A DNA stretch of 64,000 nucleotides from Ferrimonas balearica (GTDB taxonomy: Bacteria > Pseudomonadota > Gammaproteobacteria > Enterobacterales > Shewanellaceae), in assembly GCF_019802085.1 (NCBI RefSeq), contig NZ_JAHVHV010000001.1, positions 1,490,874-1,554,873 on the forward strand, given 5' to 3'. Under the pieces are notes generated by a model, which was not told where the DNA came from, searched no databases, and saw only the letters and a list, made by a program, of their open reading frames with translations. Below are positions 15,817-27,728 of this stretch, in pieces. The position numbers and the translations under genes are program-made. Every line of letters starts with the position of its first letter. Position 1 is the stretch's first letter.

Positions 15817-16310
15817 AGCGCCTCCCCCAGGGGACACCAGTGGGCCCCCAACATCAGGCCATACTGACCATCCCGCTCCAGGGCCTGCTCCGCCAAACGG
15901 TAGTAGAGCGGCCGGGCGATGCGCCCCAGGTTGCCGTGCCAAAGCCGAACATAGGGGATCCCGCCGCGCAGCTGCCAGGGATGGTCTTCGCTCACCGGGC
16001 AGCGCAGCCCCAGGGGACTGTGAAGCCACCAGCGGCCGTTCTGCTCGGTCACCTCGGTGATCAAAAAGGGCGCATCCTGAACCCGTATCCGCCACTTCTC
16101 CGCCGGGGTCACCAGGTAGTGGTGGCCATCGGCTTCGCAGCGCAGCACCGAGGCAAACAGCCGCACCAGGGCGGGCCGGGAAAAGGGGCTGCCCTGACAG
16201 TGCCACACCCCGTCGCGGTCAATTTCGATGTCGATGTCGCCGCACAGGGGCGGATCCCAGCTGTCCAGCTTGGGGTGCTCGCCGATCTGCTTGGCCAGGC
16301 GCTCAATCAC
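15813..16310 (-). CDS. DUF1285 family protein
   Basis: A 165-residue protein without signal or membrane segment. Family landmarks include PPLCGDIDIEIDRDGVWHCQGSPFSRPALVRLFASVL and, further on, EKWRIRVQDAPFLITEV. DUF1285 proteins are widespread in Proteobacteria and have a solved PH-like double fold, but no known activity. The gene overlaps ydiJ upstream by 8 bp and the Kelch gene downstream by 4 bp, so it is translationally coupled to both. Confidence 0.85.
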   Translation of the reverse strand: MIERLAKQIGEHPKLDSWDPPLCGDIDIEIDRDGVWHCQGSPFSRPALVRLFASVLRCEADGHHYLVTPAEKWRIRVQDAPFLITEVTEQNGRWWLHSPLGLRCPVSEDHPWQLRGGIPYVRLWHGNLGRIARPLYYRLAEQALERDGQYGLMLGAHWCPLGEAL

Positions 16311-19300
16311 CGTCCACCAGCTCCAGCAGCACCTCCAGGGGGTGGCGCAGGGCGGTCAGGCCGAACCGTTTCACCTGGCTGCGACAGGAGTAGCCGCTGG
16401 AGAGGGGTTCGCCCCCTTCGCGGGCCAACTCCGGTGCCCAGCTCTGGTCAAACAGCTGCCGACTGCGGTCCAGGTTGGCCACCTCATGGCCGTAGGTGCC
16501 GGCCATGCCGCAACACCCCAGGCTGACCAGTTTCAGCTCACCGCCGAAGTGAGCCAGCACCCGCTGCCACTCGACACCGCCGGCGGGCCGGACGCTGTTC
16601 TCGGTGCAGTGGCCCATCAGGCGAAAGGCCCGGTGGCTGTCGCTGCGCTGGGGCCAGCGGTCGAGGTGACGGGCCAGGAACTGCTGCAGCACCTCCACCT
16701 CAAAGTCGCCCCGCTCCTCCTTGAGGATGGTGACGTACTCGTCGGAATAGGTCATCACCAGGGCCGGATCCAATCCCACCATGGGCACCTTGAAGCGGGC
16801 CAGTCGGGTCAGGGCGGCGGAGGTTTTCAGCGCGGTACGGCGGAAACGGTCCAAAAAGCCCTTGATGTGCTGCGGTTTGCCATTGGGCAGGTAGGGCACC
16901 AGCAGCGGCTCGAAACCCAAGCGGGCCAGCAGGGCCAGCCCTTTCTCCACCAGCGCCGCATCGTAGTGGCTGTTGAAGGGGTCCTGCACCAGCAGCACCA
17001 TGTTGGCCCGCTGCTCACTGCTGGCCCGCTCCAGGGTCCGCTCCAGCTGCGCCAAGGTGGTCGGCTGTTTGGTCCCGACCCGCTCGGCCAGGGTGGGCAC
17101 CGTCAGAGCCGGGGCGTCCACGTAGCCCACCAGGTGACGCAGCAAGTAGCGGGAAAGGCCGTTCTGGCTCAGCGCATTGACCAGTTTGGGGAAGCGGGCC
17201 TGAAGCGGCAGGCTGTCCTCCAGGTTGGCCACGAAATGGTCTTTCAGCGGACGCAGGTAGCGGCCGTAGTAGTGGTGCAGAAACTCTGCCCGCAGGGTGG
17301 GGATGTCCACTTTCACCGGGCAGGCCCCGGAGCAGGCTTTACAGGCCAGGCAGCTGAGCATCCCGGCGTGCACCTCGTGAGAGAAGTCCACCTCTTTGGC
17401 AAACTGGTTGCGCACCCGCTGCCAAAGCGGCGCCGGTCGTGGCGGGTACTGGGCCAGGTCCACCCCCTCCCGGGCCAGCAAGCGCAGCCAGGCGCGGTAA
17501 AGCTCCGCCCTGCCCTTGGGACTCTCCACCCGGTCACCACTGGCCTTGTAGGAGGGGCACATGGGGCTGTCGACCTGGTAGTTGAAGCACAGGCCGTTGC
17601 CGTTGCAGCGGATCGCCCGCTCGTATTCGTCCCGGCTCTTCGGGCTGATGCGGCGGTTAAAGGCGCCCCGGGTGGGGGACTCCACCGGGTACAGCACCGC
17701 TTCGCTTTCCAGCGGCGTGCAGATCTTGCCGGGGTTTAGGCGGTTGTCCGGGTCAAACCAGCCCTTGATGCGACGCAGGTCGTCGAACAGCTCGCCAAAC
17801 ACCGCCGGGCCGTATTCGGAGCGCACGCCACGACCGTGCTCGCCCCACATCAGGCCGCCGTACTGGCGGGTCAGCTCCGCCACCTTGTCCGACAGCTGCT
17901 TGAGCTGACGCTCATCGGCGGGGTCGCACAGGTCCAGGGCCGGACGCACGTGCAGCACCCCGGCATCCACGTGGCCAAACATGCCGTACTGCAGCCCTTC
18001 GGCGTCCAGCAGGGCACGAAACTCGGCAATGAAATCCGCCAGCTTCTCCGGCGGCACCGCGGTGTCCTCGACAAAGGCCAGGGGCTTACGTGGCCCCTTG
18101 GCGTTGGCCAACAGCCCCACCGCCTTTTTGCGCATGGCGTAGACCCGGCCGATGCTGCCGCCGTCGCGGCACAGCTTGTAGCCCAGCACCGCGGCATTGT
18201 CGCCGCTGTCCAGTCGCGCCAGCAGGGCCACCAGCTTTTGCTCGACCGCTTCGCCCTCGCCGGCGAATTCCACCATGTTGATGCCATCGAATCGGCCCGC
18301 GTCGTCGGCCCCCTCGGGCTCGACCAACGCCGCCACCGTGTGCCAGATGACGTCCTCCCGGGCCAGGTTCAGCACAGTAGCGTCGATGGTCTCCACCACG
18401 GTGGCCTGGGCCGCCACCAGCTCGGGAGCGTGGCGCAGGGCCGAGTCAAAGCTGTCGTACTGGATGTTGACCAGCACCCGGGTGTCGGGGATGGGGTCCA
18501 GATCCAAGGTGGCCTCCACCACGAAGGCCAGGGTGCCCTCACTGCCACACAGCAGTCGGGTGAGGTCCAGGATGTCGGTGTCCGGATCGTAGGCGTGCTT
18601 GAGATCGTAGCCGGTCAGGAAGCGGTTGAGCTTGGGAAAGCGGGCTTCGATGAGCCCCTGTTTCTCCTTGCACAGGGCCAGCACGGTTTCGGCCAGCTCC
18701 CGGGCCCGGCCGGTGAGCTTGGCCCGCGCCTGGGCGTCCCAGGGGCCGGTGATAAGCTCGCTGCCGTCGTCGAGGATGGCGCGAAGGGCCAGCACGTGAT
18801 CCGAGGTTTTGCCGTACACCAGGGAGCCGGCACCGGAGGCGTCGGTGTTGATCATCCCCCCCAGGGTGGCGCGGTTGGAGGTGGAGAGATCCGGCGAGAA
18901 GAAGAGGCCATGGGGACGCAACACGTCGTTGAGCTGATCCTTGATCACCCCACACTGCACCACCGCCTGGCGGGCCTCGGCGTCCACGGAGGTGACCGCG
19001 CGCATATGGCGACTGGTGTCGATGATGATGCCGCGGTTCAGGCTCTGGCCGTTGGTGCCGGTGCCGCCGCCGCGAGCGGAGAAGGTCAGGGACTGGAATT
19101 CGGGGTTCTGGGCCAGGCGCAGGGCCAGTTGGATGTCGTCGGCGTCTAGGGGGAACAACAGGCCCTGGGGCAGCATCTGGTAGACGCTGTTGTCGGTGGC
19201 CAGACTGAGGCGGTGGCCGTAGCGGGTTTCCACCTCGCCTCGAAAACCGGCGCCTTTGAGGGCGCCGAGATAATCCCGGTACTGGGGGTCCAATACCGCT

Positions 19301-19323
19301 TGCGGATCCAAAGCGGGGATCAT
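16303..19323 (-). CDS. ydiJ: YdiJ-type FAD/Fe-S oxidoreductase (D-2-hydroxyglutarate dehydrogenase-like)
   Basis: A 1006-residue fusion of an FAD-binding PCMH domain (SARGGGTGTNGQSLNRGIIIDTSRHM near residues 82-107), an FAD-oxidase C-terminal domain, and a C-terminal iron-sulfur part. The last has a cysteine cluster LACKACSGACPVKVDIPTLR and CCG-type segments such as LGCCGMAGTYGHE. Length matches E. coli YdiJ (about 1018). YdiJ homologues oxidise D-2-hydroxyglutarate and related D-2-hydroxyacids, passing electrons to the respiratory chain. Clear ATG start at 19323. It is first in a three-gene transcript with the DUF1285 and Kelch genes. The exact substrate is inferred from the family. Confidence 0.9.
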   Translation of the reverse strand: MIPALDPQAVLDPQYRDYLGALKGAGFRGEVETRYGHRLSLATDNSVYQMLPQGLLFPLDADDIQLALRLAQNPEFQSLTFSARGGGTGTNGQSLNRGIIIDTSRHMRAVTSVDAEARQAVVQCGVIKDQLNDVLRPHGLFFSPDLSTSNRATLGGMINTDASGAGSLVYGKTSDHVLALRAILDDGSELITGPWDAQARAKLTGRARELAETVLALCKEKQGLIEARFPKLNRFLTGYDLKHAYDPDTDILDLTRLLCGSEGTLAFVVEATLDLDPIPDTRVLVNIQYDSFDSALRHAPELVAAQATVVETIDATVLNLAREDVIWHTVAALVEPEGADDAGRFDGINMVEFAGEGEAVEQKLVALLARLDSGDNAAVLGYKLCRDGGSIGRVYAMRKKAVGLLANAKGPRKPLAFVEDTAVPPEKLADFIAEFRALLDAEGLQYGMFGHVDAGVLHVRPALDLCDPADERQLKQLSDKVAELTRQYGGLMWGEHGRGVRSEYGPAVFGELFDDLRRIKGWFDPDNRLNPGKICTPLESEAVLYPVESPTRGAFNRRISPKSRDEYERAIRCNGNGLCFNYQVDSPMCPSYKASGDRVESPKGRAELYRAWLRLLAREGVDLAQYPPRPAPLWQRVRNQFAKEVDFSHEVHAGMLSCLACKACSGACPVKVDIPTLRAEFLHHYYGRYLRPLKDHFVANLEDSLPLQARFPKLVNALSQNGLSRYLLRHLVGYVDAPALTVPTLAERVGTKQPTTLAQLERTLERASSEQRANMVLLVQDPFNSHYDAALVEKGLALLARLGFEPLLVPYLPNGKPQHIKGFLDRFRRTALKTSAALTRLARFKVPMVGLDPALVMTYSDEYVTILKEERGDFEVEVLQQFLARHLDRWPQRSDSHRAFRLMGHCTENSVRPAGGVEWQRVLAHFGGELKLVSLGCCGMAGTYGHEVANLDRSRQLFDQSWAPELAREGGEPLSSGYSCRSQVKRFGLTALRHPLEVLLELVDGD

Positions 19324-19382
19324 GCACTCTTCCTTGCTGTTACGCGTATCCGGTCATTGTGCCCCAAGGTCCGGACAAAGAA

Positions 19383-19412
19383 AAAGAAGCCGCTCTGGGA
19401 GCGGCTTCTTCG
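19383..19412 (-). terminator. Intrinsic terminator after ppsA
   Basis: Stem GAAGCCGCTC / GAGCGGCTTC. On the minus strand it is followed by a T-rich stretch, ending ppsA before ydiJ begins. Confidence 0.85.
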
Positions 19413-19444
19413 GCGTCAAGGAATTATGACGTTATTGGGCGGGC

Positions 19445-21820
<2,376 letters not shown>

Positions 21821-21949
21821 TGTTCTATCCTCACAACCTCGGTTTATTTTCGGCCCCTTCCTGTCGGGGCGACGGCATTTTACACTGTGGACGCGCGGAG
21901 CGTAAATCGCTAATTCTATTTGTAATTTTATTACGACATGAGGTCAAAA

Positions 21950-22762
21950 ATGGGACGTAAGGTGTTCTATATCTCCGATGGTACGGCCATCACAGCAGAA
22001 GTGTTTGGTCATGCCGTGCTGTCACAATTCCCGTTTGAATTTGAACAAATTACCATTCCCTTCGTTGAAACTTTGACCAAGGCGGAAGAGGTAAAGCAGC
22101 AACTCAATGACTGTTTTATTACCACAGGCGAGCGGCCACTGGTGTTCCATTCCATCGTCAATCCGGAGATCCGCGCCATCATCTACAGCTCCGAAGCGCT
22201 GGATTATGACTTTTTGAACACCTTTGTCGCCCCTCTTGAGCAGCAGTTGGGGGTCAAGGCGGAACCCAAAATTCACCGCACCCACTCCATCGACAACGCC
22301 GCCTACAACGACCGCATCGACGCCATCCATTACGCCATGGAGAACGACGACGGCATCACCATGAAAAACCTCGACCGGGCGGACATCATCCTGGTGGGGG
22401 TGTCGCGCTGCGGCAAGACCCCGTCGAGCCTCTACCTGTCGATGCAGTTCGGCATCAAGGCCGCCAACTACCCCTTTATCGCCGAGGACATGGACAACCT
22501 CCGTCTGCCGGCGGAACTGAAGGCCCATAAGAAGAAGATCTTCGGCCTGACCATCGACCCCATGCGCCTGCACGAGATCCGCAACCAGCGTCTGGAGGGC
22601 AGCACCTATGCCTCGCTGCGCCAGTGCCGGATGGAGGTAAAGGAGGTGGAGATGATGTTCAAGAAGGAGCGGATCCCCTACATCAACACCACCCTGCACT
22701 CGGTGGAAGAGATCGCCACCAAGATCCTCTCCCTGACCGGCCTGGAACGGAAAATGTTCTGA
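21950..22762 (+). CDS. ppsR: PEP synthase regulatory protein (bifunctional kinase/pyrophosphorylase)
   Basis: A 270-residue DUF299 protein. It inactivates PEP synthase by ADP-dependent phosphorylation of a Thr next to the catalytic His, and reactivates it by phosphate-dependent removal. The N terminus reads [26 protein letters not shown], and a P-loop-like segment [27 protein letters not shown] follows at about 148-175. I chose the ATG at 21950 because GAGG lies six bases upstream; an ATG four codons earlier is less well placed. It is divergent from ppsA and followed by aroH, as in E. coli. Confidence 0.95.
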   Translation: MGRKVFYISDGTAITAEVFGHAVLSQFPFEFEQITIPFVETLTKAEEVKQQLNDCFITTGERPLVFHSIVNPEIRAIIYSSEALDYDFLNTFVAPLEQQLGVKAEPKIHRTHSIDNAAYNDRIDAIHYAMENDDGITMKNLDRADIILVGVSRCGKTPSSLYLSMQFGIKAANYPFIAEDMDNLRLPAELKAHKKKIFGLTIDPMRLHEIRNQRLEGSTYASLRQCRMEVKEVEMMFKKERIPYINTTLHSVEEIATKILSLTGLERKMF

Positions 22763-22959
22763 GCGTTCGCCCCCGGCCGGGGTCGCCCTTTGGCGGCCCC
22801 GGCAATTTGCTACTAACTGCACAAAGTTACAGCGAAATCCCCCCCATAGGGCGACGATGAGCCGCTCACCCTCCGGCGAAATTCGGTATACTCAACCTCA
22901 TTTGCCGCGCGACCCCTCGCCTATGCGGCGCGATTGCCCCATTGGGCCGATGTAAATTC

Positions 22960-24021
22960 ATGACCATTAAGACTGACGAACTACGCACCACTTTGCTGAC
23001 CAAGGTGATCTCCCCCGCTGAGCTGGCCGCGGAGTACCCCTTGAGTGACGAGGCCGCCGAGGCCCTGGTTCAGGCCCGCCGACAGGTTGAGGCGATTTTG
23101 AGTGGCGAGGATCCCCGCCTGCTGGTGATCATCGGCCCCTGCTCCATCCACGATCCCCACGCGGCCATCGACTACGCCAAACACCTGGCCAAGATGCACA
23201 AGGAGCTCAAAGAGGATCTGCTGATCGTCATGCGGGTCTACTTCGAGAAGCCCCGCACCATCGTCGGCTGGAAGGGCCTCATCTCGGATCCCGATCTGGA
23301 CGGCAGCTTCAGCGCCGACAAGGGACTGCGCCTGGCCCGGGAGTTGCTGGTCAACATCACCGAGCTGCAACTGCCCATCGCCACCGAGTTCCTCGACATG
23401 GTCAACGGCCAGTACATCGCCGATCTCATCACCTGGGGCGCCATCGGGGCACGCACCACCGAATCCCAGATCCACCGGGAGATGGCGTCCGCCCTCTCCT
23501 GCCCGGTGGGCTTTAAGAACGGCACCGACGGCAACATCAAGATCGCCGTGGACGCCGCCCGGGCCGCCCGCGAGCCGCACATCTTCTACTCGCCGGACAA
23601 AGACGGGCATATGAGCGTCTACCGCACCCACGGCAACCCCTTCGGCCACATCATCCTGCGTGGCGGTAAGGAGCCGAACTACCAGGCGGAGCACGTCAGC
23701 GACGCCCACGAGCAGCTCAAGGGCTACGGCGTGGTGCCCAACCTGGTGGTGGATTTCTCCCACGGCAACAGCCAGAAGCAACACAAGCGTCAGCTTGAGG
23801 TGGCCAAGGACATCATGACTCAGATGACCCAGCCCCACGGCCGGGCCATTGCCGGGGTGATGGCGGAGAGTTTCCTGGTGGAGGGCAACCAGACGGTGGA
23901 GCAAGGCAAACCGCTGACCTACGGCCAGAGCATCACCGACGCCTGCCTCAACTGGGCCGACTCCGAGCAGCTGCTGCGGGACCTGGCGGCCGCCAGCCGG
24001 GACCGTCGACAGCTCGGTTAA
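22960..24021 (+). CDS. aroH: 3-deoxy-7-phosphoheptulonate (DAHP) synthase, AroH-like
   Basis: A 353-residue class I-alpha DAHP synthase that condenses PEP and erythrose 4-phosphate, the first step of aromatic amino-acid synthesis. Typical segments are LLVIIGPCSIHDPHAAIDYA, MRVYFEKPRTIVGWKG, GAIGARTTESQIHREMASALSCPVGFKNGTDG and VDFSHGNSQKQH. Genes ppsA, ppsR and aroH are also neighbours in E. coli, and the sequence reads closest to the Trp-sensitive isozyme as I recall it, so the aroH name rests on both. The ATG at 22960 (MTIKTDELR) is preferred over one six codons upstream. A strong terminator follows. Confidence 0.92.
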   Translation: MTIKTDELRTTLLTKVISPAELAAEYPLSDEAAEALVQARRQVEAILSGEDPRLLVIIGPCSIHDPHAAIDYAKHLAKMHKELKEDLLIVMRVYFEKPRTIVGWKGLISDPDLDGSFSADKGLRLARELLVNITELQLPIATEFLDMVNGQYIADLITWGAIGARTTESQIHREMASALSCPVGFKNGTDGNIKIAVDAARAAREPHIFYSPDKDGHMSVYRTHGNPFGHIILRGGKEPNYQAEHVSDAHEQLKGYGVVPNLVVDFSHGNSQKQHKRQLEVAKDIMTQMTQPHGRAIAGVMAESFLVEGNQTVEQGKPLTYGQSITDACLNWADSEQLLRDLAAASRDRRQLG

Positions 24022-24049
24022 GGCCTCAAAACAACACAGTGACCGCGAT

Positions 24050-24081
24050 CTCACCCCGGCTTTTTGCCGGGGTGACTTTTA
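24050..24081 (+). terminator. Intrinsic terminator after aroH
   Basis: Perfect stem TCACCCCGGC / GCCGGGGTGA around a T5 loop, followed by CTTTTAT. Confidence 0.9.
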
Positions 24082-24152
24082 TCACATCGTTATTTTTCAT
24101 AGAGTAAAGGCCATAACAATAAGAATGCGATAACCAAGACAGAGCCGACTCA

Positions 24153-24803
24153 ATGGACCAAGCCGAGCTGCACATCCTGATCGCCGACGATCACCCGCTG
24201 TTTCGCAGTGCCCTGAAACAGGCGTTGGCGGGCCGCATCGACGCCCGCTGGGACGAGGCCGACAGCGCCGACTCCCTCGAAGCCAAGCTGAAACACCAGC
24301 TGCCGGACCTGGTGCTGCTGGACCTGGAGATGCCCGGCAGTCACGGTTACTCCACCCTCATTCATCTGCGCAGCCACTACCCCGCGGTGCCGGTTGTGGT
24401 GATCTCCGCCCACGAAGACCAAACCACGGTGACCAAGGCCCTCTCCTACGACTGCCAGGGGTTCATCCCCAAGTCCTCGGATCCCGAGCAATTGGCCGAG
24501 GCGATCCAGGTGGTGCTGGAGGGCGACACCTATCTGCCGGCGGCGATGGCCCACTGGGTGGAAGAGGACGGCAGCGGCGACGACATTGGCGCCCGTCTGG
24601 CGGAGCTCACTCCCCAGCAGTACCGGGTGCTTCAGATGTTCGCCGAGGGGATGCTCAACAAGCAGATCGCCTACGATCTCGGGGTCTCCGAGGCCACCAT
24701 CAAGGCCCACGCCACCGCCATCTTCCGCAAACTCGGGGTGCGCAACCGCACCCAGGCGGTGATCGCCCTGCAGGGGCTGGAGATGGAAAAGAAGGTGCTC
24801 TAG
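24153..24803 (+). CDS. NarL/FixJ (LuxR-type) response regulator
   Basis: A 216-residue two-domain regulator. The receiver domain has the acidic pair in IADDH, the phosphoacceptor Asp in LVLLDLEMPG (about residue 55), the Thr/Ser in VVVISAHED and Lys in FIPKSSD. The C-terminal HTH reads LTPQQYRVLQMFAEGMLNKQIAYDLGVSEATIKAHATAIFRKLGVRNRTQAV. The ErdR/AgmR-like subgroup, which controls alcohol and acetate metabolism genes in Pseudomonas, has this pattern, but I cannot confirm orthology by eye. No histidine kinase is adjacent, so it is an orphan here. Its stop overlaps the convergent DUF3626 gene by 4 bp. Confidence 0.88.
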   Translation: MDQAELHILIADDHPLFRSALKQALAGRIDARWDEADSADSLEAKLKHQLPDLVLLDLEMPGSHGYSTLIHLRSHYPAVPVVVISAHEDQTTVTKALSYDCQGFIPKSSDPEQLAEAIQVVLEGDTYLPAAMAHWVEEDGSGDDIGARLAELTPQQYRVLQMFAEGMLNKQIAYDLGVSEATIKAHATAIFRKLGVRNRTQAVIALQGLEMEKKVL

Positions 24804-25885
24804 CGCCCCAGCATCACCAACAGGTGCCACAGCCATTTCATCAGCTGCTCCGGCGGCTCGCCCCAGTGTCCCCAGGCACTGGGGTTTTTCGTACTCTGGG
24901 CCAGGGCCAGCCCCAGGTGGTGCGCATCCACCCAGGGCCCCTGCCCCAACTGCGCCCCCAGTTCCGCCACCTGTTGCGCCACCGCCGGCATGGCGGGCCC
25001 GCGCTTATCCATGGGCACCCTGTCCGGGCGCAGGCGGTAGCCCGGGTGCCAATGCAGGGGAAAGCCGTAGCGCCGGGCCAGCCCCTCCATGCGCTGGCCC
25101 ATTTCGGTGCCGATAAAGCTGGGGTCGGCCACCAGGGCCTCCACATCCCGGCTGAGGCTCACCGGGCCGTGCACCTGGGCTTCGATGTAGAAATCCAGGT
25201 TGCCCCCGGGGCGACCGTCCAGCCAGCGGGTTGGGTTGTCCGCACTCAGCCCCTCGATAAGGCTGGCCAGGGAGAGTCCCTCGGCGCCCAGCACCGTCCC
25301 TCGCTCGAAGCACTCAATCAGCATCGCCGCCAGCAGGGCATCGGGTTCGGCCAGGGTGCCGCGCACCCGGGGCTGACGGTGGGAGTCGCCCCAGCAGAAG
25401 GTGGCCCGGGCGTTCACGCTGGGTTTGAGGCGCAGGTAGCAGGAGCCAAATCGTGGGGCCGGGCCATCGCTGTGGGGCCACAGGTGCCAGGCCCCGTACT
25501 TGGGCCGCTCGGCGTACTGCACCCGGCGGGCGTACTCCGGCCCGAACAGATCGGCTTCCCAGCGGGCGCGGCGCCCGTCTGGGCTGGGATCCAGCAAGCC
25601 GTTGGAGAGGCCGGACTCGAACTGGTTCAGGTAGTGCCCGCACGCGTCCAGTCCCGCCACCACGCTGGGGTGTTCGGCACCGGGCCGGTCCGGGTGAAAA
25701 TGCAGGGCGATGGCGCCCTGGCTCAGCAGATGGGCCCGGCACTGGGCCCAGCGCTCGGGACAGACGTGGCTCATGGCCAGCAGGTGGGCTGTCTCCGCCC
25801 GGGCCTGACTCCGCTCTGCCCGGGCCAGCATTGAGACGTGTGCTAAGGCCGCCTGACGGGCGTTATGGCGAGCTTGTTGAGACAT
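24800..25885 (-). CDS. DUF3626 family protein
   Basis: A 361-residue soluble protein with Ala/Arg-rich N terminus. Landmarks are ALHFHPDRP, YLNQFESGLSNGLLDPSPDGRRARWEADLFG, RPKYGAWHLW, FGSCYLRLKPSVNARATFCWGDS and LDFYIEAQVHGPVSLSRDVEALVADPSF. These match the DUF3626 family pattern, whose activity is unknown. Conserved His, Asp and Glu residues and the ADP-ribosyl-transferase-like spacing suggest an enzyme, but that is a guess. It is monocistronic and convergent to the response regulator. Confidence 0.75.
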   Translation of the reverse strand: MSQQARHNARQAALAHVSMLARAERSQARAETAHLLAMSHVCPERWAQCRAHLLSQGAIALHFHPDRPGAEHPSVVAGLDACGHYLNQFESGLSNGLLDPSPDGRRARWEADLFGPEYARRVQYAERPKYGAWHLWPHSDGPAPRFGSCYLRLKPSVNARATFCWGDSHRQPRVRGTLAEPDALLAAMLIECFERGTVLGAEGLSLASLIEGLSADNPTRWLDGRPGGNLDFYIEAQVHGPVSLSRDVEALVADPSFIGTEMGQRMEGLARRYGFPLHWHPGYRLRPDRVPMDKRGPAMPAVAQQVAELGAQLGQGPWVDAHHLGLALAQSTKNPSAWGHWGEPPEQLMKWLWHLLVMLGR

Positions 25886-26037
25886 ACTGCATCCCTTTCA
25901 ATACCTTGGCCTTGGTTTTACCAGATGCCCCGGCACCAGGCCAGCGCCGCGACGCGCCCACGCGCCTCGCTGATTTTGCTTCAATGTCACTTTGCTGTAG
26001 CCTGTGGCGCATCCTGATAACAACAACGATACAGCGC

Positions 26038-27570
26038 ATGAGCAACACCAATACGCAAGCAACCAATGATTTACAGGAAGTGAAGCAGTTTGGCCTCTGG
26101 GCCTCCATCGCCAGCCTGAGCTACGTGTTCTGGCTGGTGGGGGGCATGGAGCTGATTGAGCGACTGGCCTACTACGGCGTGAAAAGCTCCGCCGCCCTCT
26201 ACGCCAAGGCCCCCGCCTCCGCCGGGGGCCTCGGGATCACCATGGGGGATTTCGGCATCATCCTGATGATCTGGGCGCTGCTGCAAACCTTTGTGCCGGT
26301 GTTCACCGGCGGGATCTCCGACCGGGTCGGTTACAAGGAGACCATCTTCGCCTCCACGGTGCTCAAGATCGCCGGTTACCTGGTGATGGCCTTCTTCCCC
26401 AGCTTCTACGGCTTCCTGATGGGCGCGATGCTGCTGGCCATCGGCACCGGGATCTTCAAGCCCGGGATCCAGGGCACCCTGGTGCTGGCCACCCGCAAGG
26501 AGAACGCCTCCATGGCCTGGGGGATCTTCTACCAGACGGTCAACATCGGCGGCTTCCTCGGCCCGCTGATGGCGGTGCACCTGCGCCAGCTCTCCTGGGA
26601 CAACGTGTTCTTCGCCTGTGCCGCCATCATCGCTTTGAACTTCCTGATGCTGCTGGCCTACAAGGAGCCGGGCAAGGAGGAGCGCCTGGCCCGACAGGCC
26701 AAGATCAAATCCGGTGAGATTGAGCAGGAGGCCCTGTGGAAGGACGCTTGGCGCGAACTGAAAAAGCCCATCGTGTTCTGGTACATGGTGGTGTTCTCCG
26801 GCTTCTGGTTCCTGTTCAACGCCCTGTTTGACGTGCTGCCGGTGCACATCAGCGAGTGGGTGGACACCAGCATCATCGTCCGGGATCTCTTTGGCCCCGA
26901 AGGCACCCAGAACGGCTTTGCCCAGTTCTGGCTGGGCCTGGACAACAGCGGCACCAAGGTGATGCCCGAGGGGATGCTGAACCTCAACGCCGGCATGATC
27001 ATGACCAGCTGCTTCCTGATTGCCGCCATCACCGCCAAGTTTCGCATCATGTCCGCCATGCTGGCCGGGGCCGTAGCCAGCATCATCGCGTTTCTGATCA
27101 TCGGCGCGTCCAACTTTGCCTGGGCCATGGTGTTTGCCATCGCCCTGTTCAGCCTGGGTGAGATGATGATCAGCCCCAAGAAGAACGAATTTATGGGCAA
27201 CATCGCCCCGGCGGGCAAGAAAGCGATGTACCTGGGCTTCGTGATGCTGCCCCAGGGGATCGGCTGGGGCATCGAGGGCTACTGGGGTCCGAAGCTCTAC
27301 GAGATGTACGCCTCCAAAGAGGGCTTCTCCCGCCTGATGCTGGCGGACAAGGGGATGGACTCGGCCAGCATCGCCGCCATCCCGGAAGGGGAAGCCTTTA
27401 TGCGCCTGGTGGAGTTCACCGGACAGGATCCCCTGGTGCTGACCCAGACCCTCTATGACATGCACAACATCGGTTTCGCCTGGTACTTCATCGCCGCGGT
27501 AGGCAGCCTCTCCGCGTTGGGGATCCTGCTCTACGGTCGCTGGTACAAGCGTCTGCAAGAAGCCCAGTAA
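26038..27570 (+). CDS. POT/PTR2-family MFS transporter (peptide transporter-like)
   Basis: A 510-residue inner-membrane protein of the proton-dependent oligopeptide transporter branch. The first helix has MELIERLAYYGVKSSAALY, a variant of the ExxERFxYYG proton-coupling motif. Further signatures are GGISDRVGYKETI, GTGIFKPGIQG and MAWGIFYQTVNIGGFLGP (the family's signature helix). About 12-14 helices are present. The longer open frame upstream lacks a ribosome site, so I start at MSNTNTQATND. No strong Shine-Dalgarno is visible there, making the start less certain. Likely substrates are di- or tripeptides, though this diverged branch could carry other solutes. Confidence 0.85.
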   Translation: MSNTNTQATNDLQEVKQFGLWASIASLSYVFWLVGGMELIERLAYYGVKSSAALYAKAPASAGGLGITMGDFGIILMIWALLQTFVPVFTGGISDRVGYKETIFASTVLKIAGYLVMAFFPSFYGFLMGAMLLAIGTGIFKPGIQGTLVLATRKENASMAWGIFYQTVNIGGFLGPLMAVHLRQLSWDNVFFACAAIIALNFLMLLAYKEPGKEERLARQAKIKSGEIEQEALWKDAWRELKKPIVFWYMVVFSGFWFLFNALFDVLPVHISEWVDTSIIVRDLFGPEGTQNGFAQFWLGLDNSGTKVMPEGMLNLNAGMIMTSCFLIAAITAKFRIMSAMLAGAVASIIAFLIIGASNFAWAMVFAIALFSLGEMMISPKKNEFMGNIAPAGKKAMYLGFVMLPQGIGWGIEGYWGPKLYEMYASKEGFSRLMLADKGMDSASIAAIPEGEAFMRLVEFTGQDPLVLTQTLYDMHNIGFAWYFIAAVGSLSALGILLYGRWYKRLQEAQ

Positions 27571-27587
27571 GCGACTCTGTTCAACCC

Positions 27588-27615
27588 AGGCCGCCCCAGG
27601 GCGGCCTTTTTTATG
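27588..27615 (+). terminator. Intrinsic terminator after the POT transporter
   Basis: Stem AGGCCGCCC / GGGCGGCCT followed by TTTTTTA. Confidence 0.88.
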
Positions 27616-27728
27616 CCCCTCCAAACCCCAAGCGTTTGCATTGCTAACGCTGAGCGACATGCCGCAATGGCCCGCTCTCCCTATCATGCCTCCCGTCAAC
27701 AACGAACAAACGCTTTCTGGGAGGAAAG

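Noticed and set aside
27616..27728. Possible guanidine riboswitch before the SMR pair
   Set aside because: SMR genes are often under such RNAs, but I see neither the paired ACGR-loop hairpins of the mini-ykkC type nor the longer ykkC core.
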